A stretch of 64,000 nucleotides of DNA from Bacillota bacterium (lineage in GTDB: Bacteria; Bacillota; UBA4882; UBA8346): contig JAEXDA010000019.1 in the NCBI GenBank assembly GCA_023401925.1, forward strand, positions 124,001 to 188,000, read 5' to 3'. The position numbers were made by a program, and so were the translations under genes. How positions within the stretch are numbered: the first letter of the stretch is position 1; each line of letters opens with the position of its first letter. The notes beneath the pieces were generated by a model. It ran no database searches. It was not told where the DNA came from and was given only the letters and a program-made list of their open reading frames with translations. Shown here piece by piece: positions 34,451 to 43,052 of the stretch.

Positions 34451-35977
34451 TTATCGATATTCTTCAACAACAAGCACCCGGCATGGAGAAGCATTCAAAC
34501 CACTCAACGCAATCGGTGAAACAAAGGCCAATGAACGGGGATGCTGTAATCTCCACATATCGGTCGCACATAAAACAACAGGAATTCCTTTGCTGAACAA
34601 TAAGTAATTATTCTCTTTCGCAATAGGATGGCTTCCATAAGGCGCTGCTTCCACAGATGCAGCATCCGTGATTAACATTTTGATGCCCTTGTCGATCAGC
34701 CATTGAATTGCACCTTTAGTGAAACCAGGGGTATATTTTAAGAAATCCTCCCGGCGATAATAATCATCTGTAAAGCCGGTCCTTACGATGACAATGTCGC
34801 CTTCTTGAATATGTTTGCCATATTTTTCAAGAGTTTGAACTGTAACATTCTGTTGCGGACCCACAGCCCAGGCATTAATCACACAGGTGCTGCCGAAAAG
34901 TTTGTTCGAGTCTACCGCAGCAAGATTCCATTTGCTATCTGCGGGAATTTCTTTTCCAGCAACGGGGTAATTGGGGACCACAATATGCGTTCCGACCTGG
35001 TTGGAAAAAGCTTTAAACCCGACCCAGCCATCCTCTTCCATATCATATTCTGCCATGGGAACATGGAAATTCTTGATGCGCAACCTCTTCATGATCTCGC
35101 CTTTTAGTTCGAACGGTTCCGTCCGTTCAAACGGAGGTCCGTCACCCAAATCAGCAGGAGAGATTAAAACGGGATCATAGAGATCAACCGCCTTTTGGTT
35201 GGCTAAATCATCAAGACCCAACAATACCGTAACCCGCGCCGGACTATCGTCCACATCAACCATTTTCAAAGAAATGCCAACGTTGGCAAATACCCTTATG
35301 CCGCCTTCAACGCGGTCTAAATGAGCTAAACGGTCTATCATTAAAACACCTTGGCGATAACATACTTGTTCACTTTTCATCCAGTATTTAAAATTGCCGT
35401 TAACCACCGCATCGTGACCGTAAACCCGCATTTTTTTCTCTTCCGCGAGCCAGGTGATGATTTCCGGAGTTACCACCGAAAGATCAATATGGGTTTTGCC
35501 CACTTTTTTGGCTTCTTCATATTTTTGGGCGTGACCGGTTTTCACGAAAACCATATCGCCTATCTGGACATGCTGCGCTCTTGATTTGAAGAATTCCAAA
35601 GTAACCGGCGCACCGACCGCCACGTCGGAGATATCAACAATGGAAGCCTCGCCAATAATCTCCTGGGTTGGCAGTTGCGACACATCCCGTTGGACCCATT
35701 TCAGATTCCGGGGAATATCTTCAAACATCGTGTACCAGTCATGCATAAAGACGTCCACATGAGTATGAGGAGTGCTGTGACCCATGATAATATCCATGAA
35801 AACTTCATCCGGATGATTATCAAGATGATACGGCTCTAAACGGCAAATGTTTTGCATCTTGATACGGCCCCGTTCCGGCCCGGTTATTTCATAGTCCGAG
35901 AACCTGGGTGGAAAAGTCCTTTGATACAGATTTTTAGGAGTGACGATCAAGGATAAATCGATCTTTCTTCTTAGCAT
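34451..35977 (-). CDS. cyclase-family protein with two tandem cyclase domains
   Basis: 508 residues, about twice the usual cyclase (PF04199, kynurenine-formamidase-like) length. The N-terminal half has GHSTPHTHVDVFMHDWYTMF, close to the metal-binding HxxxH-D signature. The C-terminal half has NQVGTHIVVPNYPVAG, where GTH remains but the following Asp and His are not obvious, so the second site may be inactive. Each half ends with an IVRTG or VKTG-type strand. It is the last gene of the SorC/ABC operon and so may hydrolyse the imported compound, perhaps a lactone or amide. Confidence 0.82.
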   Translation of the reverse strand: MLRRKIDLSLIVTPKNLYQRTFPPRFSDYEITGPERGRIKMQNICRLEPYHLDNHPDEVFMDIIMGHSTPHTHVDVFMHDWYTMFEDIPRNLKWVQRDVSQLPTQEIIGEASIVDISDVAVGAPVTLEFFKSRAQHVQIGDMVFVKTGHAQKYEEAKKVGKTHIDLSVVTPEIITWLAEEKKMRVYGHDAVVNGNFKYWMKSEQVCYRQGVLMIDRLAHLDRVEGGIRVFANVGISLKMVDVDDSPARVTVLLGLDDLANQKAVDLYDPVLISPADLGDGPPFERTEPFELKGEIMKRLRIKNFHVPMAEYDMEEDGWVGFKAFSNQVGTHIVVPNYPVAGKEIPADSKWNLAAVDSNKLFGSTCVINAWAVGPQQNVTVQTLEKYGKHIQEGDIVIVRTGFTDDYYRREDFLKYTPGFTKGAIQWLIDKGIKMLITDAASVEAAPYGSHPIAKENNYLLFSKGIPVVLCATDMWRLQHPRSLAFVSPIALSGLNASPCRVLVVEEYR

Positions 35978-36038
35978 GAGAATATCTCCTTTGGATGTAT
36001 TTTTTAAAAAAACAACTTGGAAGATTGGAAAAATTAAC

Positions 36039-36896
36039 TTAACCTTTGACAGCGCCCATCGTTAACCCTTTGGCGAGATGTCTTTGAGAAAACAGCATCA
36101 AAACAATGGGCGGAACTAAAACCACCGTGGCCGCAGCGCTCATGGGCCCCCAAAAAATCCCTTCATCCGTGATGAATGAAGTCACAATCAAGGGAAGCGT
36201 CTTCGAATTTCTGCTGGCCAACATCAACGCCAGCGCAAAATCATTCCATGATAATAAGAATGAAAACACACAGGTAGCCGCCATACCGGGCGCAATTAAA
36301 GGCGCCAAAATTCGCCATAGCATTTTATTTCGGTTGCAACCATCGACCATGGCCGCTTCATCTAGTTCTTTAGGAACTTCATCAAAGAATCCCCGTAACA
36401 TCCAGGTGGCGAAGGGAATATTCAAAGCGGTATACGCCATAATTAAAGCAGTCTTTGTATCCAGTAGGCCCAATGAATTAATGAGCAGAAAAAAAGGAAT
36501 CATGGTACCCACCGGCGGCAACATTCGGGTGGCAATAATCATTAGCGCCATGGCCTCGCGGCCCGGAAACCTAAAACGGGACAAGCCATACGCAGCGTAA
36601 CAAGAGACGATAATCGTAATTATCGTGCTAACAACCGCGATGATCACGCTATTTTGTAAGTTCAACCACATATCGACGCCTAAGGCCGCGAAGCCACTGA
36701 GAAAAAGTTGTTTATAACTTTCAAGGGTAGGTGTAAATATCCATTGGGGCGGAATCGCAAAAGTATAAATCGATGGCTTAATTGAAGTCAACACCACCCA
36801 TAGAATAGGGAAAATCATTGCAACGAGCACTATGGTCAAAGTACAATATAGCGTCGAACGCTTAAGAACTCTCTTAGTAATCTGTGACTGATTCAT
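36039..36896 (-). CDS. carbohydrate ABC transporter permease, MalG type
   Basis: 285 residues with six predicted helices and the EAA loop DEAAMVDGCNRNKMLWRILAPL that contacts the ATPase. It pairs with the overlapping MalF-type gene. No ATPase gene is nearby, so a shared MsmK-type ATPase elsewhere is probably used. GGGGGGAG precedes the ATG. Confidence 0.93.
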   Translation of the reverse strand: MNQSQITKRVLKRSTLYCTLTIVLVAMIFPILWVVLTSIKPSIYTFAIPPQWIFTPTLESYKQLFLSGFAALGVDMWLNLQNSVIIAVVSTIITIIVSCYAAYGLSRFRFPGREAMALMIIATRMLPPVGTMIPFFLLINSLGLLDTKTALIMAYTALNIPFATWMLRGFFDEVPKELDEAAMVDGCNRNKMLWRILAPLIAPGMAATCVFSFLLSWNDFALALMLASRNSKTLPLIVTSFITDEGIFWGPMSAAATVVLVPPIVLMLFSQRHLAKGLTMGAVKG

Positions 36897-37807
36897 TCTT
36901 TCTCCCCCCTGTACATCCGAATGGTTAACCCTACGCTTAAAATAAACGTCAGGAGAAGAATAATATAAGAGGTAGCAGAAGATTTGCCAATATCCCAGGA
37001 TAACCTGAACTGCTCATAAAGATAAACCCCTAAAACCATGGCCGAATTGGCCGGGCCGCCCGCTCTGAACAGCGTATATATTACGTCAAAACTACGCAGC
37101 GCAAACATCAGCCGGAACAATAGCACCATAATGATCAAAGGCCTTAAGTAAGGAATGGTGACATACCTGAAGGCTTGCCAGGAATTGGTGCCGTCGATTT
37201 CGCCCGCCTCATACATCTCTCTAGGTATCGCCTGTAACCCGGCAAAAAGAATTAACATAACCCAAGGTGTATGTTGCCAAATATCAATAATGGATATGGT
37301 CCACATGGATAATTGAGGATCAGACAACCAACCGATATTGTGAATCCCGATTAAACCTAAAAAATAATTAAATACGCCCCATTGCCCTGAGATCAAGATT
37401 TTCCAAATCAAACCTACGATTGACGGAGTCAGCATAAAGGGTAACATGATGCAGGACAACCAAAAACCTCTACCTTTAACGTGCTGATTTAACAATAAAG
37501 CAATTCCAAGACCTAGGAGTAATTGTGCGGGGACAGTGATCAGCATAAAAGTAAATGTTTTGCCCAACGAAAGTAAAAATAACGGATCGCTCAAGACACT
37601 TATATAATTGCCTAGTCCGATAAAAACAGGAGCGCCGCCGTCAATTAAATTCCATTTGGTAAAACTTAACGTAAAGCTCCATAACCAGGGGTAAATTAGC
37701 GTAAATCCCACGATAACGATTAACGGAATAAACCATAAATAGGGATATATTTTTCGATAAAATTGGCCAGGAAAATATTTTTTAAGTTCTGTCATTTTAT
37801 CACCCAT
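36893..37807 (-). CDS. carbohydrate ABC transporter permease, MalF type
   Basis: 304 residues with six helices and the EAA loop YEAGEIDGTNSWQAFRYVTIPYL. An ATG at codon 5 (37795) is an alternative start; GGGGAG spacing favours the first. It overlaps the MalG-type gene by 4 bp. Second gene of the importer set, after the substrate-binding protein. Confidence 0.93.
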   Translation of the reverse strand: MGDKMTELKKYFPGQFYRKIYPYLWFIPLIVIVGFTLIYPWLWSFTLSFTKWNLIDGGAPVFIGLGNYISVLSDPLFLLSLGKTFTFMLITVPAQLLLGLGIALLLNQHVKGRGFWLSCIMLPFMLTPSIVGLIWKILISGQWGVFNYFLGLIGIHNIGWLSDPQLSMWTISIIDIWQHTPWVMLILFAGLQAIPREMYEAGEIDGTNSWQAFRYVTIPYLRPLIIMVLLFRLMFALRSFDVIYTLFRAGGPANSAMVLGVYLYEQFRLSWDIGKSSATSYIILLLTFILSVGLTIRMYRGEKE

Positions 37808-37822
37808 CCTAACTCCCCTAGC

Positions 37823-37854
37823 CTTATCGAGAGGGAGGTATTCCTCTCGATAAG
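37823..37854. promoter_or_regulatory. intercistronic stem-loop between binding-protein and permease genes
   Basis: A perfect 12-bp stem (CTTATCGAGAGG with CCTCTCGATAAG) and an 8-nt loop. There is no T-run. Such hairpins after binding-protein genes typically protect the upstream mRNA end and lower downstream expression, giving excess binding protein. Confidence 0.7.
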
Positions 37855-37867
37855 ACCATACGGTTAT

Positions 37868-39154
37868 CTAGCGTAACAGCTGATTTATCCTATCGTACAT
37901 TGACTTCCCGGCCTCTTTAGCAGATTTCTGGCCTAAGAAAAGAAGATGAACTTCTTCATGGACCAACTTTTCAATTTGAGGCCTTTGACTAACGGGAATC
38001 GGGTCCCGGATTCCAATGGTTGAAAGATTTTGATAGGCAGCGGGCGCTCCCGGGTTTGCCTTTACAAATTCCGGCATGTTGATGATGCTCAATACTGTAG
38101 GACCATTTGCCCAATTTACCGCCATGTACCGTTGATTATCATAACTAGTCATGAATTTTGCCATTTCGAAAGCAGCTTGTTTATTCTTGGAATTTTTATC
38201 AATACCAAGCAACCACCAACCGCCTCTTGCTTTAGGGGCATCCGGCCCTTCCTTGGCATATGGCATCATGGCATATCCCATTTTACCGACAACTTTGGAT
38301 ACATCCGGTTTCTCCAATAAAGGTGTGCGCATATAATCATCGAATGCCATGGCTAATTTGCCTTGTTGAAAAGCCACAATATTATCATCATAGGTCCATT
38401 CCAGAGGGTTGGGCATTAAGCGCTCGTCATTCATGGACTTGATAAATTCCAAAAGTTTTTGAGCAACCGGCCCTTTCAATGCCGGGTTGGCCTTTCCTTT
38501 TTGGTCGATAAAATAAACTCCGAACATAAAGAAAAAGTCCGCTAAATTACTGGTTGTCCAATATGGGGATTGGGCGGTGAATGAAAATCCGTAACGTTCC
38601 CGGTTTTTTTCCGGCCCGATAGTCAGCTTCCGGGCGACCACCTTGAGTTGATCAAGAGTTTTGGGGACTTCCAAACCAGCTTCGGCAAGTAGATCTTTAC
38701 GGTAATAAAGTACATCCATTCCGATTCGGATCGGTAAACCCAAAACTTTTCCATCGCGGGTATAAGATTTCATTGTTTCAGAACCGTACAATTCGTCCAC
38801 CGGGAGTTCACTTTTGCGAATATAAGTGTTTAAAGGCTCTAAATAACGCCATATTTGGTTTTGCCAGGAACTATTGACTCCAACAACGTCATATGAAGCG
38901 TTCCTTGCTATAAATTGAGTCATTGATTTATCAAGCAGCGATTCGAATGCGATTGTATCAACGACTACGCGATACTTTCCTTTAAACTTTTCATTAAACT
39001 GATCGACACCTCCTTGAAAGGCTTTGCCACTTCCACCGGCACTCACCAGAAGTTTAATGACTGTTTCCTGTTGAGCGGCTTGGATTAACGTTCCAAAGGA
39101 CAGGCAAACCAACAAAATCAAAGTAGCCAATAGGTATAATCTTTTTTTCACCAT
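37868..39154 (-). CDS. ABC transporter substrate-binding protein, family 1 sugar type
   Basis: 428 residues with a signal peptide (KKRLYLLATLILLVCLSF, cleavage near residue 28). The mature part has the family 1 features: FQGGVDQFNEKFKGKY, NASYDVVGVNSSWQNQIWRYL, LGLPIRIGMDVLYYRKDLL and AFQQGKLAMAFDDYM. No lipobox cysteine is placed correctly, so anchoring is unclear. It captures the sugar-like ligand outside the membrane for the permeases. GGGAGG precedes the ATG. Confidence 0.92.
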   Translation of the reverse strand: MVKKRLYLLATLILLVCLSFGTLIQAAQQETVIKLLVSAGGSGKAFQGGVDQFNEKFKGKYRVVVDTIAFESLLDKSMTQFIARNASYDVVGVNSSWQNQIWRYLEPLNTYIRKSELPVDELYGSETMKSYTRDGKVLGLPIRIGMDVLYYRKDLLAEAGLEVPKTLDQLKVVARKLTIGPEKNRERYGFSFTAQSPYWTTSNLADFFFMFGVYFIDQKGKANPALKGPVAQKLLEFIKSMNDERLMPNPLEWTYDDNIVAFQQGKLAMAFDDYMRTPLLEKPDVSKVVGKMGYAMMPYAKEGPDAPKARGGWWLLGIDKNSKNKQAAFEMAKFMTSYDNQRYMAVNWANGPTVLSIINMPEFVKANPGAPAAYQNLSTIGIRDPIPVSQRPQIEKLVHEEVHLLFLGQKSAKEAGKSMYDRINQLLR

Positions 39155-39243
39155 TTTTCCCTCCCATTCGTCGTTACGAAATTTCTCGAAAGTTCAGTCC
39201 GGTTATTTATCTCTCCCCTCCTTTCAATGTCAACGGCAGATTG

Positions 39244-40194
39244 TCAAACATTTTCCGTATTCATCAACGAAATTGCAGAATCATGATCGACAATCAAAGT
39301 TGTATTAAAATTCATTTTAAGGATAGCTTTAATTGCCGGAACTTTAGCTTGACCAGCGCCGATTATGATAACTTCTCCAATATTTTTCAGCTCATGGATT
39401 GGGACGGCTAAAACCCGCCGGTTCACCGGATGATCCAATATTTCTCCATGGGCATTAAAAAACTGGCCTAAAATATCTCCTACTCCACCATTGGCTTTGA
39501 TATCATCCATTTCTTCCGGTTTGATAAAACCACTCTTCACATAAATAGAATCCCGATCGGCGTTTCCTATGCCTGAAATGGCGATATTGCATCGCTGAAG
39601 CAGATTGCTTAATTCGGATTTATTAAAAATTTCTTTATATAATACATCTCTGGTCATGCTGTCTTTCGTATAGACCGGCGCATGAAAGTATGTTCCCTTG
39701 GCTCCGAATTTACGGCAGATGTTATATAAAATATCATTGGAATTAATGCTTCCGGTATTCTGAAACCCGCCTAAAAGTTGGATAATCTTAAGCCCCGGAA
39801 TTATGCGTTCCGGTAGATGCTCCACCATTGCAGCCGTGGTGCCTCCAATGCCAATGCCCATCACTAGGTTTTCCTTAAGAATTTGGTCAAGGTAGAAAGC
39901 CGCTGCTTCAGCAATTTGTTTTTTCAAATCCATTTCCTTGGAAACCTTGATTACAAGTGCATTCGTTAATCCGTAAATCCTTTTTAACTTTTCCTCCTGT
40001 TCAAAACAGCTCTCGATCGGTTTATTGACGACAATCTTAACTATCTCAATTTCGCGGGCTTTCGCCAATGATCGGGACACCGTCATCGGAGCAACTCCAA
40101 AACGGTCGGCAATTTCATTCAGCGTAAGGCCCATGTTGTAATACATATCCGCGATCTTATATAAAGTTTGTTTATCCGGAATGATTTTTCCCAT
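39244..40194 (-). CDS. SorC/DeoR-family sugar-responsive transcriptional regulator
   Basis: 316 residues. The N-terminal helix-turn-helix (MGLTLNEIADRFGVAPMTVSRSLAKA) is followed by the SorC sugar-phosphate-binding domain (GIGIGGTTAAMVEHLP, LLGGF, GIGNADRDSIYVKSGF, DILGQFFNAHGEIL, VIIGAGQAKVPAIKAIL). It heads the ABC importer operon and most likely represses it until a sugar phosphate binds. GGAGGG precedes the ATG. Three similar direct repeats surround its promoter. Confidence 0.93.
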   Translation of the reverse strand: MGKIIPDKQTLYKIADMYYNMGLTLNEIADRFGVAPMTVSRSLAKAREIEIVKIVVNKPIESCFEQEEKLKRIYGLTNALVIKVSKEMDLKKQIAEAAAFYLDQILKENLVMGIGIGGTTAAMVEHLPERIIPGLKIIQLLGGFQNTGSINSNDILYNICRKFGAKGTYFHAPVYTKDSMTRDVLYKEIFNKSELSNLLQRCNIAISGIGNADRDSIYVKSGFIKPEEMDDIKANGGVGDILGQFFNAHGEILDHPVNRRVLAVPIHELKNIGEVIIIGAGQAKVPAIKAILKMNFNTTLIVDHDSAISLMNTENV

Positions 40195-40213
40195 GAACGG
40201 AACCCTCCAAAAA

Positions 40214-40343
40214 TGTTAGATTTACCATTTATTATATTTTTATCATATTATATTTTTGCATTTTTGTCAACAAAATGTTACAATGTTATTTTTACCATCT
40301 TATTTATTAAATAATGTTAAATTTATATAAATATTATTTATTA
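40214..40343 (-). promoter_or_regulatory. three direct repeats, probable SorC operators
   Basis: TGTTAGATTTACCATTTATT (from 40214), TGTTATTTTTACCATCTTAT (from 40284) and TGTTAAATTTATATAAATAT (from 40315) share TGTTA-ATTT and a trailing ATTTATTA. They flank the promoter at 40242-40270 on both sides, a layout suited to looping or multi-site repression by the regulator encoded just downstream. Confidence 0.55.
40242..40270 (-). promoter_or_regulatory. sigma-A promoter of the SorC/ABC operon
   Basis: Minus strand -35 TTGACA (40270-40265), 17-bp spacer, -10 TATGAT (40247-40242), about 50 nt before the SorC start. Confidence 0.8.
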
Positions 40344-40367
40344 TACTTATTTAAATAAATGATAAAA

Positions 40368-40424
40368 TTATATCGTTAAGAGGTTTTTAAATAGCTCAAT
40401 CTGGTATGCATAGAATTTATCCAT
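40368..40424 (-). CDS. possible 18-residue peptide with a perfect ribosome binding site
   Basis: GAAAGGAGGTGAACAAA precedes the ATG at 40424; the frame MDKFYAYQIELFKNLLTI then stops at 40368. It lies just downstream (minus strand) of dispersed repeat copy A. The site is too good to ignore, but no downstream gene continues the frame; it may be the surviving start of a deleted gene or a real small peptide. Confidence 0.4.
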   Translation of the reverse strand: MDKFYAYQIELFKNLLTI

Positions 40425-40451
40425 TTTGTTCACCTCCTTTCGCCAAAAAGT

Positions 40452-40803
40452 AAAGCAGATATTGCAACCGAGGCCCCAAAAATCAAAAAACCCATTATCT
40501 TCGATAACGGGTTCGGACCTTCCCAATAAAACGAGATCACATAAAAAGCACTTTTTGGTGCCAGAAAAGTGCCGGAGCAAAACGGCTCTGGCTGCCGCTT
40601 GAATGGTTTCACTCGACATTGAAACGTTTATCGATGATGCACCGGTCTGTTTTGATTCCAGCTGGTTTTATCCCATAGGGTCAATACCAAAGGTTTCTTG
40701 CTGATTTGCCTCAAACTGACGGTGCGCTTCTTCCAAAGGTATTAAAAACAAACCCAGATATGAAAAAAAGCCTTCTTTTTCGAAGGACTTTTCTTTATTA
40801 TAG
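40452..40803 (-). repeat. dispersed about 0.35-kb repeat, copy A
   Basis: The most complete copy. Minus-strand order: terminator hairpin CCTTCG-AAGG, an ORF tail (LIPLEEAHRQFEANQQETFG) ending IDPMG-stop, a conserved spacer, the structured block GCCAGAGCCG...CGGCACTTTTCTGGC, the hairpin GCACTTTT...AAAAAGTGC-TTTTT, and a strong terminator CCCGTTATC-GAA-GATAATGGG-TTTTTT. Copy B is at 18771-19075; a short piece is at 32812-32842. The GGCACTTTT strand can pair with either of two partners, which hints at a switchable or catalytic RNA-like fold; that is inference. Confidence 0.75.
40763..40796. terminator. short hairpin with T-runs at the end of repeat copy A
   Basis: CCTTC/GAAGG stem with A-rich 5' and T-rich 3' flanks on both strands. 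In copy B this position is occupied by MITE-like copy 2. The stretch from 40804 to 41070 shows no gene on either strand. Confidence 0.55.
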
Positions 40804-41070
40804 ATCCATTATACGATGACTCAATGATAAAACAACCAGACTCTAGCGTCTTGAAATTTTCTTCTACCCTGGCGCTGGTTTTCTCCCACGCAAAGAAAAT
40901 TCTCTTTACCGTTTTGACAATTCGCCTTTCGCTCTGGAGTCTCTGTTTTCATAACATGATGATAACCTCTTGTCAAAGACTTTTGGTGCCAACAAAGAGC
41001 CCCGATAAAATGATCAAGCTAAGCTTTCTTCATCCTTACTTGTATGTCGGGCTTTTAAACAGGCTTCCCC

Positions 41071-42123
41071 CTAACGGTTCAATTCACTGGTTTCTTTGGA
41101 TTGATGATCCCGGATAACCCGCTGGATCTCCTGAAAATCACTGACCGGCATATCACCGGCAATGGTATTTTTAATGGCCGCCATGGCGTTGCCGAACTCC
41201 AGAGCGGACTGGACATTATGAAATTTCAACAGCCCGAACAATACCCCCGCCAAATAAGCATCCCCGCTCCCAATGCGGTCGACCACCTCAATTTCCCGGT
41301 AAGGTTCTTCTTGATAGAACTTATCCTCGGCCTTGGAGTAAATCAAGGAATTCCAGTTGTGTTTGGCGGGGCTTAAAACCTGGCGCTGGGTGGTGGCTAC
41401 CAGCCGGCAGCCATACTCCCCGGCATAGCTCCGCATGATTTCTTCCAAAGTCCCCTGTTTTTGAAACATCTTTCTGGATGTTTCTTCGGAAATAAACAAA
41501 ACGTCGATTTCCGGCAATATCTGAAGGATTTCCCGGCGTGCTTCCTCCTCGCTCCAGAGAGAAGCCCGGAAATTGACATCGAAAGATATCAAACTGCCCT
41601 GGGCTTTGAATTTTTTAATCATGGTGAGGGTCGTTTCACGAATGGTTTTGCTTAGGGCTAAAGTAATGCCGCTTACATGAAACACAGCGGTTTTTTCATA
41701 AACCCCGGAGTCGATTTCATCCAATTTCAAGGAAGTAAAAGAAGAATTGGACCGATCATAAACCACGGTGGGCTTCCGGGGGGCAGCCCCGTTTTCATAA
41801 TAATATATCCCCAGCCGGGCCTGGGGCCGGGAGTCAAAAATGATATAGTCATCACTGACGCCGCTAAAACGGATTTTGTTATTAATGTATTTCCCGATTT
41901 CGTTAGCGGGCAATTGGGTGATGATACCGGTCCGCAATCCCAGAAGAGAGATCCCGGAAACCACATTGAGCTCCGATCCACCGGCCCGTTTATCAAAAGT
42001 TTCACTGGCTAAAATCCGTTCTTTACCCGGCGGCGATAAACGCAATAACACCTCACCCAGTCCCATGACTGCAAATTCCTTTGACTGAAGCATCTCAAAA
42101 TTTAAGTTCAAGTTGGAAATCAT
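41071..42123 (-). CDS. PfkB-family sugar kinase, probably 2-keto-3-deoxygluconate kinase
   Basis: 350 residues from ATG 42123, with GAGGAG 7 nt away (the open frame begins at 42168). PfkB marks: AGGSELNVVSGISLLG near residue 50 and the ATP/catalytic motif DRIGSGDAYLAGVLFG with the catalytic Asp near residue 295. KDG kinases of this type phosphorylate 2-keto-3-deoxygluconate in the cytoplasm, but ribokinase-like relatives with other keto sugars are possible. No aldolase or dehydratase partner is in the window. Confidence 0.85.
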   Translation of the reverse strand: MISNLNLNFEMLQSKEFAVMGLGEVLLRLSPPGKERILASETFDKRAGGSELNVVSGISLLGLRTGIITQLPANEIGKYINNKIRFSGVSDDYIIFDSRPQARLGIYYYENGAAPRKPTVVYDRSNSSFTSLKLDEIDSGVYEKTAVFHVSGITLALSKTIRETTLTMIKKFKAQGSLISFDVNFRASLWSEEEARREILQILPEIDVLFISEETSRKMFQKQGTLEEIMRSYAGEYGCRLVATTQRQVLSPAKHNWNSLIYSKAEDKFYQEEPYREIEVVDRIGSGDAYLAGVLFGLLKFHNVQSALEFGNAMAAIKNTIAGDMPVSDFQEIQRVIRDHQSKETSELNR

Positions 42124-42608
42124 TTTTTCTCCTCGCTCGATTGATAATCTTCTCTCATGCTGTGACATTCATTGGGTATTGGTGTTCAGGAGTGCCTGCT
42201 TGCCTATATGTTCCTTAATTGTTGAAATTGACCCGTCATAGTCCCTGCCATACTTTCAGTGATTCTAGTCTGACCCTCTGTTTACAAAGCAACCCAAAAA
42301 ATAATTAAGAACATTATAACACAAATTGGTTCTAAAGTTGATTCAGTAAACTGTCTAAAATCAGCTCACCCCTTTTGTTACCCATTTTTTATAGATACCC
42401 ATAGCAATTCCCCCTCTCAAACATCCATATAAAACTATCGCCAGAGAGAGGGGAATTGTAACCATGTTACTATAACCCATAAGATAGCTGAAGGTGTGAG
42501 TTAATAGACAAACAATTTTACTGGATTTTCTTTATAATCAAATAACATAGTTTAAAACCAAAGAACCGGAAGACGTTCAACCAATCTACGGACTCATTAT
42601 AAACGGCT
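42124..42608. other. gene-free interval with a long inverted repeat
   Basis: No ORF is supported. At 42405-42458 an inverted repeat (CAATTCCCCCTCTC against GAGAGAGGGGAATTG) with a loop of about 25 nt could fold as a strong hairpin. No T-run follows, so it is not a standard terminator. Confidence 0.5.
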
Positions 42609-43052
42609 TCAATCTCTTCCAGATTCATCAAGCTTGTTAACACAATCAATGTCACTCTTCCCGGTTCGCAGCTTCACAAGAACCTCATCTTCACTTTCCA
42701 AACCATCGTAATCGCCGGTTAGTCCACTGTCCCGGTGATAGCGGATTTCGTTTTCGAAGTTTCCGAGCAAATACTCTGCCAGCTTGTTCAATCCGTCTTC
42801 CTTGGCGCAGCGGACAAAAGCTTTCAACCGGATATTGCCGGTGGCGAACATGTCCTTATCGCAAGGAAAGTCAAGACATTCCCAGCATCCGGCCAGCCCT
42901 TTTCCAATGCAACAGTCATGCTGGTAACATCCTTCGGGAGATGATTGTTTACCGCAACGGTTATTTTCCGATTTGCAACCCTCACAAAATCCGCACAACT
43001 TGCACACTAAGCCGCAGTAACCGATGGTACCGGCGATGCCTTCCACCGTCAT
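42609..43052 (-). CDS. DUF3795 cysteine-rich protein
   Basis: 147 residues. The first 75 carry dense cysteines: GYCGLVCKLCGFCEGCKSE, RCGKQSSPEGCYQHDCC and GCWECLDFPCD, the DUF3795 layout, suggesting a bound metal or Fe-S cluster. The function is unknown in the family. Its start overlaps the stop of the NUDIX-adenylyltransferase gene by 4 bp, so the two are cotranslated. AAGGA precedes the ATG. Confidence 0.88.
   Translation of the reverse strand: MTVEGIAGTIGYCGLVCKLCGFCEGCKSENNRCGKQSSPEGCYQHDCCIGKGLAGCWECLDFPCDKDMFATGNIRLKAFVRCAKEDGLNKLAEYLLGNFENEIRYHRDSGLTGDYDGLESEDEVLVKLRTGKSDIDCVNKLDESGRD

Noticed and set aside
37823..37854. Terminator between binding protein and permeases
   Set aside because: The stem is strong but lacks a T-run, and the genes form one operon.
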